Source: Nectonema munidae (taxonomy: Eukaryota; Nematomorpha; Nectonematoida; Nectonematidae). Taken from it: a stretch of 64,000 nucleotides of DNA. A program made the position numbers and the translations under genes. How positions within the stretch are numbered: the stretch's first letter is position 1; every line of letters starts with the position of its first letter. The stretch spans positions 1,086,001-1,150,000 of the forward strand of contig JAUIRK010000567.1 in the NCBI GenBank assembly GCA_030549495.1, given 5' to 3'. The notes below the pieces were generated by a model. That model was not told the DNA's origin and did not search any database. It saw nothing but the letters and a program-made list of their open reading frames with translations. Shown piece by piece: positions 27,701 to 39,700 of this stretch.

Positions 27701-30700
27701 TTGGGCGAGCTCAAAAGCCAAGATGTTTTAAATCGATTGACACGGAGCGTTTGCCGGTTACATGGAAATTCAACAGGAAAGCGTGGATGACTGGTTCCTT
27801 ATTTGAGGAATATCTTGATGAACTTAACTCCTAAATGAGATTTCAAAAACGAAAAATTTTATTATTTCTTGATAATGCCTCTTCACACGTTCACTTTGAA
27901 AAAAGCCACGTGAAGCTTGCTTTTCTTCCAGCAAATACAACATCCGTATTACAACCGTTGGATCAAGGCATAATTAAAGTTTTCAAGAACAAGTATAGGG
28001 TGAAATTGTTACGCAGTGTGCTTTCCAAAATTGATGATGTGGATACAGGGAGCGATGTCGTCAAACAAATGAGTGATCTAGACGCTTTAAATTGGTCTTC
28101 CCAAGCATGGAAAGAAACGGCTGATTGTGATTTGATTTCCAAGTGCTTTAAAAGATGTGGATTTGATATAAAAACACTTAGTGATGATAATGAAGGAGAA
28201 TTTGAAGATAAAGATGAAAAGTATTTGAAGGATTTGGTCAGTGAAGTGAATGATCTCGCAGCTTTCGATAATTATAAAAAAACAGATGAACTAGTTCCAG
28301 TGGAAGAAGTTGGAAATGATTGGGAGAATGTTTTAATTGAAATCTACTCTAAAAATCAATCGAGTAAGGAGGAAGAAAATTTTGAAGTTGCGGTTGATGA
28401 AGAAGATGATGAAAAAGATAATGATGATCAGAATTTGGCTTTTAAGGAAATGGTATCTATGATAAATCAGATCAAAAAATGCTGTTTAATAAAAGCGTCT
28501 AACTACTAAAAGCTGAATGAAAAACTTCACCACCTTACGGAAGAAATTGAGAGAGAAATTTTAATGGGAAAAAAATTAAAACAAATAAATTTAGATCAAT
28601 GGCTAATAAAAAAATAATTTTTTTTTTCTTTATAAAATTTTATAACTTAGACTTTAGTTTGTAGAAAACCTTAAAAGAGTGTCATAGGCTTTCTTTATAG
28701 AATAAGTTTTTAGTATAAAAAAATGGCCGTTTCGAGAAACAGGAATTTCGAAATACCGAAAAAAAATTTCGGTCCGGAGAGAGTTCGGTTTTGGGAGAGT
28801 CCACTGTATACCCTACCTGACTGTGACTACATATATGATTCGCTTAGGATTATTGTATTATAGAAGGAAAAGTACAAGTTATGTTTTCAAGGGAAAAATG
28901 ATAAATCAAAGATAATCTGTATTTATCATGAAAGGATTGAAAAGGAGATCCTAGGATTGTCTATTGTTTTGAGTATGGAGTGCTTTAACATTTCTGGTAA
29001 AACCTTGGTCGAGATGAAATCCCTTTGGCACCTTGATGGGAGTAAAAAGTTGTAGTAATTTCCAAACTTCTTCTGTGAGTGAGCGTTGGAGCGTTTCTCC
29101 CTTCCAGGATCCTCCTGACCTTCTTTTTTTTTAAGTCCCTAGGGGCCGTGAACAAGGGACTCGTGACCAAAAAGGTCGCCTCCCTAGGAAGTGCTAAAAT
29201 AGTAGTATCTTGGTGGAACTCTTCGACACTGTCCGCTAAGGTAGCTAAGTCAAAGATGGACTCCACCTGTGTGTGGCTGCTCTTTACCCTTATTCTTCTT
29301 CTTTTTCCCCTCAATGGAAATAAGGAGGAATAAAGACTTAATTGATGAGTAGTGATCTATATATTTGAATGATTTTGTTCTCTTGTATCAGTTTCGGAAT
29401 TTGGTTTCAATGGGAAGTAGCATGAAAAACACTTGCTCACACTCATCTTCTTCTTCTTCATCATCTTATCCCCTAAATGGGGGTCGATGGCTTGATCTTG
29501 TTTCTCCATAGGTTCCTGTCCTTCTATAGAGTTTTGGATCATTGCAAAGTTAATTGGAGCAGAATTTTTACAAGCCGGATGCCCTTCCTGACGCCAACCA
29601 GTGTTTGTATTCAGGACTGGAAACCTTTAGCCTTTGTACAACCAAGTACTTAACCCACAAGGCACTGGCAATTTGGAATCAGAGTTATTTTCTCCTAGAA
29701 CAACTGCTGTCCAAAGCTAACGAGCTTGGTCCATCCGGAGCTACACGAGGTTAAAGCGCCTGTTGCTCGCTTTTGCCTCAAAGCGTAGTTTTAAACGACC
29801 CCGCCGCGTGAAGGCAGATCAGGAGACTTACTGTTCAGAGGCTATAAGAGACGCATGTGCCATATGAGGTATTTTATAGGAAAATGAGTGCTCATTTTCA
29901 TTTTCCACCTCGGCATAAACAGTCACTTGCTCACACTCATATGTAGTGGTAAATAGAATTAGAACTTTCAGAGACATCTTTGCAACATCAGCTTAGGACT
30001 GTCACATTTCAATCGAAAAATCGCTAGAAACATTTTTACAAAAAATATGTTTTGCACCTCCTCAATCATCATTAATTAAATCAATAAAATGTCCTTGAAT
30101 TAAGAAGGCTTATGGGCAACTATTCGATATTATAAACGGGGTTTTGATAAATTGATAGTATTTTTCAAATGTTTCCAGATTATGAAAATAATGAGAAATT
30201 TCTTGACTAAGATATACTAGATGGTATTTTATCGCTTCTAGGGCATGTTCATTGATGGAAATCTTATTTTCATCAACAAATATGTTCGAAAAGCGAGAAC
30301 AATTTTTCCTGCCTGAAAATGCGATTATTCTAGCTTCATTTCAGAATCTATCAATTTTTTATGACAATGGAGTGCTGTGATCTCTTTTCCTTGCAGCGCA
30401 AGGTTAAAGGAATTCATATATTCAAATGTGTTCACTAAAAATGATAGGAATATACGAAAACTGACATCAGAAAATTTTAATGCATGTCTGGCTTGCTTTG
30501 CAGAAATTGCTGGATTTCATTCCATAGTATCGCTTCGAAACTTTTCGATTGGAAAGCCATCTCATGTTTGAGTACAGAAAGAGTTTTCGAATCACTTTCT
30601 TTGCATAACTCTGAAAACAAACAAGACTTGAAGGCAATTGCTTCAATTAAACACACTGTTTTAATGACTTCATTTAGAACACTTTTCAACCCACCAGGTA

Positions 30701-33700
30701 TGGTTTTCATTTTAAGGCTTGGCGATCATTAGCACACTGGGTACTAATTACATCTAGAGATTAACAGTTTTGTAAAACAAAAAATTGTTTACCAGGTGCT
30801 TTTCACATACATATTGTTCGTGCGATCAATCGTTTCATCAAGCTGAATTGCAAAAAAGTTCAAAATCGAATTTCGAACCAATAAAACTACCTGATATGTC
30901 ATCATACATCTCTTCTATTAGCCTTCTAACGGTATCGTTTGACAGCAAGATATGATTCACATTTACAATTTCAGAACTTCTTAGCACCAATGATATCTTT
31001 GCTGCAAGGTAATATCAACTGTTCTTCTATGTCGTGTGACTTTTGACAAGAGATCATTTTTTTTGAAACTTTTCAAAACATACTTTATATTTTGCAAAAA
31101 AATTCTTTATCAAACCTGGATTTGTGTAATCGTTAAGCTTGACATTTAAAATGGTCAATAGTTATGTTTACCGAACTCTAGCGCTTCACATTCAATGCAA
31201 GCTTCGCCTGACGGACTTTAGAAAAGGGGATGCTAATACTTCAGAACACAAGTCTTATGTTCCTCTTCCCCACCAGACGTCAATGCAGTAAAACCAAGTG
31301 TCAAATATGAACCATGATATTTCTTTTTTTTTTTTAAGAAAAATGCACATTTACATGTACAAAATCAGGCCTGAAAAGCTATAAAAAACTAAAAATAAAC
31401 TCAATACAAGGACTAAATTACGTGTTCAAAAATTTGGCCGAACAGACATTTGACCGAATGGACATTTAGCCGACGTACATTTGGCCGAACAGACATTTGA
31501 CCGAACCGACATTTGACCGAACAGACATTTGACCGAACAGACATTTGACCGAACGGACATTTGATCGAATAAGCATTTAGAATAGATTTTAGAATAAACA
31601 TTTAGTATAGTTAGAATATATTTAGAGTTAGTTTTAGTATAGTTAGAATATTGTTAGTTTTAGAGTTGGTGTTAGCATAGTTAGAATATTGTTAGTTTTA
31701 GAGTTAGTATAGTTAGAATATTGTTAGTCTTAGAGTTGGTTAGTATAGTTTAAATATTGTTAGTTTTAGAGTTAGTATAGTTAGAATATTGTTAGTTTTA
31801 GAGTTGGTGTTAGTATAGTTAAAATATTGTTAGTTTTAACGTTAGTTTTAGCATAGTTATAATATTGTTAGTCTTAGAGTTGGTGTTAGTATAGTTAGAA
31901 TATTGTTAGTTAGTTTTAGTATAGTTAGAATATTGTTAGTCTTAGAGTTGGTGTTAGTATAGTTAGAATATTGTTTTAACGTTTGTGTTAGCATAGTTAG
32001 AATATTGTTAGTGTTAGTATAGTTAGAATATTGTTAGTTTTAGAGTTAGATTTAGCATAGTTAGAATATCGTTAGTTTTAGAGTTAGGTTTACCATAGTT
32101 AGAATATTGTTAGTCTTAGAGTCGATGTTAGTATAGTATATTATAGTATAGCATATTTTCAAATCCAACCATAAAATGGAAGATTGTGGGGCAGTTTTTT
32201 GTGGGTCAGTAATTAGTTAGACCCTTATAACCTACAAAAATATAGCACAGTAGTCCTGAGTGAGCAAGAGTGATTGATTACATAGATGCTTAATACTCGA
32301 TTAACGAAGGTCCGAATGCAGTTATAAGCGTGAAACTTGTGTTCTATAGACGAATACATTTCATTGGTGGCACGTAAGGATATACACAATTGTGTTATAA
32401 ATAGTGTAAGATAACACGCATGTTTACCGTGTCCGGCCATTGGTCGAAAGATCAATTGTCTGTTCTGTTCTATTCGGTCAAATGTCCATTTGGTGAAATG
32501 TCTGTTCGGCCAAATGTACGTCGGATAAATGTCAATTCGGTCAGATGTCTGTCGGCCAAATGTTTGGTTAGCCTAAATTATACATTCTTTAAATGTGACT
32601 TATTGGCAAAAATCGCAAATGACCCAATATGGATGCAATATGTTGCGCAAAACGATCCACTCAATGACCTATTCTCGGTCTCCATGTAACTGCTTCGCGC
32701 TCGTCTAGGCGAGGGGTTTTTAAACTTTTTGAATAGCGGACCCTTTTATAATTCATGCCTTACCACAGGGACCCCTTATAAATGCTTATGAAATTTATAC
32801 CAAAATATTTGTCGAAAATAACATATAACTATACAATCATGCGAAAAAACTTCTAGCAAAAATAATATCAACATGCACCGCGGAGTAGGAGAGCTCAGCC
32901 TCCCCCCCCCCCTCCATATAAAAATAAATCTAGGTTGAAAATCGGAAATCCTATATTATATTCGGTATTCGTTGAATAAAGCTGCAAAATGTTACATTTA
33001 ATTTTTTTATATTAAGGTTTTAATTTTAAAGTACTAGTATTTAACAGTTTTTATTGTCAAGTACACTACACAAATTAGATTTTCTTCGTACTCACTAAGT
33101 GAGAAGGATGTCCTTGCTTGGCTTTGCACAAATTGTCAATTCGTCGCGATATTACTGACAAACCTACACGTAAGTCACCTTTCGCAAAAAGTCTAGATTT
33201 GTATTTGTTTTTCATATTAATCAGTGCTGAAAATGCATTATCATATTGGTCAGCAGTGGCGTAGCTAGACATAGGGCAGAGGGGCCGTGCCCCACGATGT
33301 TCCTTGTGGTTCTAGGAAAGTCTCTGAAGTCGGAAAATCACTGAAGTTCCATAGAAAATCTGTGAAGTAATAATTTTTCACGCTTTGTGCATAAGGCGCT
33401 CCTCCCTCTCTCTAGCTGGCCTATCTTCCTCTGTGTTACATTTTCTCTTTCACTTTTCTTACTCACCAAAGTGTGACATCTCGCCAATATATATCACTTA
33501 CGCTGGAAAACAATTTATAAAGAGATGAGGAAATTCAATGTTTTATTTGAATTAACTGAGCTACACATGGTATCATCCATATTTGGTAATACTAACTCGG
33601 GGATTTTATTAGCACATAAGTCAGTACTATTATTTTCACATGTGTGGATTTTCCCACAATCATTCTCGCTCTCCTCACTTATTGCATCAGTGCTGCGATA

Positions 33701-36700
33701 AGAATATTGTCCATTTTTACTATACGTTTAACCTTTAAGTTTATACATTTAAGTTTTCTACAGCTTCAAATTTCAAAAAAGACATTTTTTCTCTAAAATT
33801 TTAAAATCACATGAAAATATTAATATTTACAGACAGCCAACCAAAATCTATAAATTTATGTTCATAAATTTAGTTTTTATTACTTTAAGTCTTAGAAGGC
33901 TTTTGAAAGAGGTTTTTAAAAATTAATAAACTACATTTTAGAATTATATCTCGAAAAATATTTTGAAAGATATTGCTAATAAAAAAGCTAGAAGAATCTT
34001 TTTCTAAAGGAATATATGTAATTGCCTAGTTTGCCCGTCCCCGTTGACGACCAGAATAATCAGACGATATCTAATGTAAAGCAGAAAATTTGTATTAACC
34101 CGTTAACGCCCATGTCGACTATAGTCGACTTTACAAAAATAAAATCGTCTGCGTTTATCAAAGCTCTTTAATACAAATCTTCTGCTTTACATTAGATATC
34201 GTCTGATTATTCTGGTCGTTAACGGGTTAAAGAGCTTTGATAAACGCAGACGATTTTATTTTTGTAAAGTCGACTATAGTCGGCATCGGGCGTTAACGGG
34301 TTAATGTTAAAAGTAAAGCAATAAAAGTATCCATAGTGGCTTAAAAATTTTTTGATGTCTTTTTTCCTGTTTTTTTATATTAAATATAAACACCGATAAA
34401 TTTTACTATGTAGAGTTGGTGCCCCTCTATCAGAATTATAATTGCGCCCCGCAATTCCTAGCACCGGCTCTGAGATTGATGGCCATTTTTTTAATTACTC
34501 CCCAGTAAGCGGACATTTCTGTTTTTTTTGTGGACTAATTACCTTAATGTTTTAACTGTTTTGGGATCATATGAAGAACAACCAACGCAACAATTCTGGG
34601 GTGACTATTCTTCAGAAGAGAGATTTTAGGGTGGCTATTCTTCAGTTGAGTTTTATATTTATTTAAACTTTGAAATGTGTATTGTATAATTAAATCGAGC
34701 GTATACTAAACAAGGTGTTTTTAATCGGATTACACTGATACACTAGTATATATTTAATCTTATAACACTGTATAATCTTGAAACAATATCCTGTTTTGCA
34801 AGTCAGCTATATAATATTATAGATGTATACTTATTGTTTATTTTTTTAATTCTTCTCACAAAATGAATTTTCAAGATTTTATTTTGCCTTTACTAAATCA
34901 AAATTTTAATATTTTAGTTTTTACTAAATAAATTTTTTTAATTTTTCTTCAGTGGTATATTCTGTATAATATTATTGGAAAGCTATTTGGGGTGGTGGTT
35001 CTTCAAAAGGGTCATGCGGGGTGGTTGTTCTTCACTTGCTACTAAAATATTGTCTTGTCGTTATTCTTCATCTGTTTTATATTAATCTTTCGATTGTATA
35101 TCTTTTCTTAATAATGATTTTTTAATGTTTTTCAAATACTTAATTTATGTTACTTAAACCAGGAGAATCAAGATGTACTTACTTTGAGTAAATGGCCCAG
35201 ATACTCATATATTTTTTAGAATTGTACTCGCCGTTGAAAAAGTTTGCACACCCCTGGTTAAAGTCTAATTTTTCTTCATAAGAACGGTTAAATTTTAGTG
35301 AATGAAGATTCACTTTGAGCTATGAAGCTTTAAACTTCCTCATCTCTTTTATAAATTGTTTCCTGGCGTTGTGATATTGGCGTAGATTATACACTTTGGG
35401 GAGTGAGAAAAGTGACAGAGAAGATGTAACACAAGGGAAGATAGGCCAGCTAGAGAGAGAGAGAGCGGCTTATGCACAAAGAACTTACTTCAGAGATTTT
35501 CCGACTTCAGAGATTATCCATCTACGTTCCTTGTGATACCCTCCCCCCCATTCCATGTACCTTATGTGATGTCATACATACATATTTATAATTACATTCA
35601 CATATAGTTGATCTTCTCACAATATATCATGTGCCACACAAGATCCATAGAAGACTTTAATAATAAAGAAATAACTATCTCCATGCTTTTTCTGTTAGTT
35701 GCATTAGAACTCTTCACAGTTTGACGTCGTAACATATACGGATGGGTGCCATGACAACGGAAATGTTCAAACCATGCATTTTCTGTCAGCAATGTAATTA
35801 CTATATCTGGTGTCTTAATTGTATTATCATTTTCACATAACTTCCTTTTCTTTTTTTTATTGTTCTGTGTGGATTACCCCTTCGTGACTATATTTTTTTA
35901 GAAATTGAAAAGTTGCTTGAAAACAAAACTGCCATTTTGAACATGCATTTGTGATTGATTTTCAAGCCAACAAGCTACAATTCTTTATAAATAAATATGT
36001 ATAAAAGGTGTATTTTTATTTATCAAAAATTTTCAATGTGTGCCCCCCCCCCATTAACTTTTTCTGGCTACGCGGCTGTTGGTCAGTGCTGAAAAGCAAA
36101 TAAGATTATCACCAAAATTAAATTAGGCAGACAATATAAAATGAAGTATATGATAATAATTTATTTTTTACTATATAAAATTTAGTAAAAACTTTAATCA
36201 AAAGTAGATAGATGTATATATTTAAATTAAAAATAAATTTGTCCTAAATCTAATGAAATCTTTTAATACTTAATATAATTATAGAATTTAAAAAAAATAT
36301 AATTTATAAACTAAATAATTTAGATTAAAGAAAGAAATCTAAGAACTTTACATATTTAAAAATTATCAATAGTAGGTATCGATTTATAGAAATCAAAATT
36401 ACAATACCACATCACAATTCTAACAAATGTGTGATTAATAAATTTTTTTATTTATTGGAATGTCATGGCTAATAGATATGACACGGACCTCCTTTCTTGA
36501 TCTTGCAGACCCCTATGGTACGCCAACAACAGTTACTCCTGGTGTGGGGCACCGCGGACTTCAGTTTGAAAACCACTGAGCTAGAAGGTAGTATGCAATA
36601 AGAATTACAAATAATGCAGTATAATTCAGGGTAAAAATGGCGATGTGTTCATTGGACAAAAATTCTTTTATAATAAATTTTAAAAATTATAAAAAAAAGT

Positions 36701-39700
36701 TCGCCCCCCTCCCCCTAAAATTTTTACTTAAGTAAAGTTAACTCTTTGAAGGCCAGTGTGATACCGATGTCGCAAGAAATGAGAATGGTCTGTTTTAAAT
36801 ATATAAAGTTTTATTGAAAAGGAAAGTAGAAGAATAGTCATCTTCAAAATTCTGGACTCTCAAACATATTTTGTATATAACAACTGTTCTTTTCTTTAAC
36901 GATGAGTTTAAAACCTCATTTTGGCAACACCACAGCATGTTGCAAAAATAGAATGCTGATAAAATTCGGGTTAAAAGTCGATATTAATATAAATTCAAGC
37001 TTTAGCATTTCGCATTTTTTTATTTCGCATAAGCCTTAGCACATACCCATAATTCTACATGATATAAAAGAGTGCATATAGACATTCATTAAGGTCAAAA
37101 ACTACGATGACTCAGTTACTCTGTTCGAAAAACACTCGAGTTTTACTTTTCTGAGCCTATCCATTACTACTGACTGACTATAATTTTAACTTTGCAGAAG
37201 GAAAATTGCTCGACTAATTAAAGCTAGAGCATTTTAAAACGTGATCATAAAAGTTAGAGAGTACAACACTTAAAAAAGTTGATGAAATGTTTAGGAAAGT
37301 GGTTTAAGAAAGCAGCAAATAAGAACCTACGTTTTACGTACCCTGATTTTACGTTCCCTGGATTTTATGTCCTCGCCAAATGATCGATGACGTCATCTTT
37401 TTGGTCATTAAACGCATTAATACGTTTTTTCTTTGTGATTTTATGTATTAAAAAGTTTATAAAGGTTAATAATTCATCCAACTTCACTGTAGTAGTCTTC
37501 TTTAGCTGCCATAGTCTCTCACGTCGTACACGGCGTGACCATGTGTGATCCAGGCTAGGATTTTCGTGTTGTATGTCAATTTAAAGGTCAACCTGGATTT
37601 TACGAATCCTACGTTTTACGTCCGCCGTTCGGTCCCGTGCGGTACGTAAAACATAGGTTCTAGTGTACATTTTATCCATGTGAAAAAGGCATCAACTTTT
37701 GAGTCAACACATGCAAACTTTTAACAGAATATGCTGGCATTGAAACAAGAAAGTAATGACAATAATAGTAACAAAAAGTAAAATTTATTGGAAGCACAGA
37801 TTTTTAAGCAAATTTTCAGCAGCGATATTCAAGCCATTTTCAAACGATATTTGTTCAACGGTGAGAGATGGCTAACTATAGTCAATGAAAAAAGAGTAAG
37901 AACTTCATGTATTAAGAAAGAGCAATTTTCTTAATTGTATATATTTTTTAAATTTTCATTTTTTTTTCAAAAAAAAAAAATCATGAAAAAGAATGTTAGA
38001 AAAATTTCGCTCACCCCTCTCCTAATATTTTGAACAATGTACGCGCATAAATTAAACAGTTCCATGGTGTTGTTTTAAAATTGCAGAAAGAAGGCAACTA
38101 GAGAAGCTTCAAAAGTTATCATTGGAAGCTCAAAAATAAGAAATTTAACTTCTTCATACCTACTATCTTCTTCTTTAAGTTTTTTGGGATAAAAATTACG
38201 CCCTAATCTTCTGAAATAAAAAAAAGATCTACTTAGATTAAAATTTTTTAAGTTGTATTAAAGATGAGATAAAAGGATGCCTTACCTAAGTTTGGCTGCA
38301 TACTCCATTTCAATGTTTGATCTTTGGCGAAGAAAATTACAAAACATATCGATAAAATCAATTGATTTTTGAGTGTAACCGGATAAATTATCAAATTGAT
38401 CCTAAAAAATGTAATAAAAAACGATTAAAAAAAATAAAATTCGAAAAAGAAAGAGTGAAAATGGGACTTAACCTTTAAAAAACTTTAAACTAAAAAATCT
38501 TTTATAAAAGAATGAAAACTTTTTTGATTTTATTAACCTAATTAAAAAATGCTTAAAAAAGTGTTAACATTAATCAAGAACATAAGATAATTTTAATCAT
38601 TTAAAGATGGGCAGTACAAAAATGGACTTTGGGTTATGAGCAACATCGAAGATTTGGTTTAGAAAAATGAGTTTGTTGGAATTTTTAAAAAATGTAAATT
38701 TTCGCCGACAATCGGCTTTTTCAAACATATGCTCTTTGCCGCATGCTACATCGTTTTCTCCATCACTCTTTGCCTCAACCTACATCGTTTTCTCCCGCAT
38801 ATGTTTGAAAAAGCCGACTGTCGACGAAAATTTAATTTTTAAAAATTTGTGCTCAATAAATTATTTATTTTAGTGTTGACATCTTTATTTTATCACTAAT
38901 TTAATGGGCCACCTTCAGCACCAGATTTTTATATTTGTTATTTATATAGAGAATAAATATACTACACTCCTTATGTATTGTATTTTATATAGATAACTTT
39001 TTTCTACTTTTAGACCAGGGAGCGTATCGTTTAAATTTGCAAAAAGTGAGAGAAAGGCGGAAGTTTCTTTAATAATGAAACTTAAAAATTTTAGATCACG
39101 GATATTTTATATCAAAAATATTTCGCAAAATGACTTCAAAGATGAAATTATTGTCGTAATGAAGGCATGAAGAGGTAAATTAAAAGAAAAAATTATGAGA
39201 TAAGCTTATCTGTCATATTAAAATAAGGACAGGGGTGAATGCGCCCCGCGATTCGCCCCCTCACTTAGACATACTACTTAGTAGTTGTGATATTTGAAAA
39301 TTTATTGAGAAGAAAAAATTATTGTTTTTTTTAATTATATCTTATATTACTTTACAAAATAAAATGGTTGTATTGTTTTTAAATAATTATTTGGCGTGGG
39401 ATAAAATTTTTATTATTTTTTGTTATTAGTCAGATGAATGTTGTGAAGAAAAGAAAAAGAGGAAGGTGAGGGATGAGAAGAAACCTTGTAGAAAGCATTA
39501 TCTCAGTATAGCTAGTTGAAGTAAACACAAAATGGGTTGCCGATCAAATCAACCTTGAACAAGCTAACTTGATCCCATGAATGGTTTAATATATTTCACC
39601 TTATCACTTACAGCAGTAACTCTTTAGAAAACAATGATCTGTGCTGGCATTGACAAAAAGCAAAGCGTATAAATTCTCAACATATGGTAAAAAAACAAAT

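Larger units (their letters stand above)
33295..35545. repeat. Inner inverted repeat pair of about 220-250 bp
   Basis: The left arm 33295-33540 and the reversed right arm 35330-35545 share CTCTGAAGTCGGAAAATC, TAGCTGGCCTATCTTCC, CACTTTTCT.ACTC and AACAATTTATAAA in the same order, about 80% alike by eye. This could be a nested long-TIR element, or ancestral subterminal repeats of the 33254-36078 element. Confidence 0.7.
33254..36078. mobile_element. hAT-type element with perfect 8-bp duplication TTGGTCAG
   Basis: Ends CAGTGGCGTAGCTAG and (reversed) CAGCCGCGTAGCCAG, flanked by identical TTGGTCAG at 33246-33253 and 36079-36086. No transposase recognised in its 2825 bp; it is a carrier of further insertions. 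Within it, 33295-33540 and 35330-35545 form a second, longer inverted pair (AGTCTCTGAAGTCGGAAAAT and AGCTGGCCTATCTTCC motifs in both). Confidence 0.85.
32711..36578 (-). mobile_element. Old hAT element, split by a younger insertion
   Basis: Left end GAGGGGTTTTTAAACTTTTT, right end reversed CAGTGGTTTTCAAACTGAAG. Both then run into GCGGACC-type sequence, as in hAT/Charlie elements. The flanks GTCTAGGC and AGCTAGAA both keep the CTAG core of hAT target sites. The remaining protein is the C-terminal dimerisation part at 33075-33260. Inner insertion 33254-36078. Confidence 0.7.

Noticed and set aside
31433-32566. CRISPR-like array of short regularly spaced repeats.
   Set aside because: Units abut without unique spacers, the arms are inverted to each other, and the setting is eukaryotic intron DNA.
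37037-37056. Minus-strand GAATTATGG/GTATGT, which reads E-L-W plus a donor, as in the first Cip4 exon.
   Set aside because: It lies downstream of exons 2 and 3 in gene order, and an in-frame TAG follows the only nearby ATG. The real exon 1 was found at 55858.
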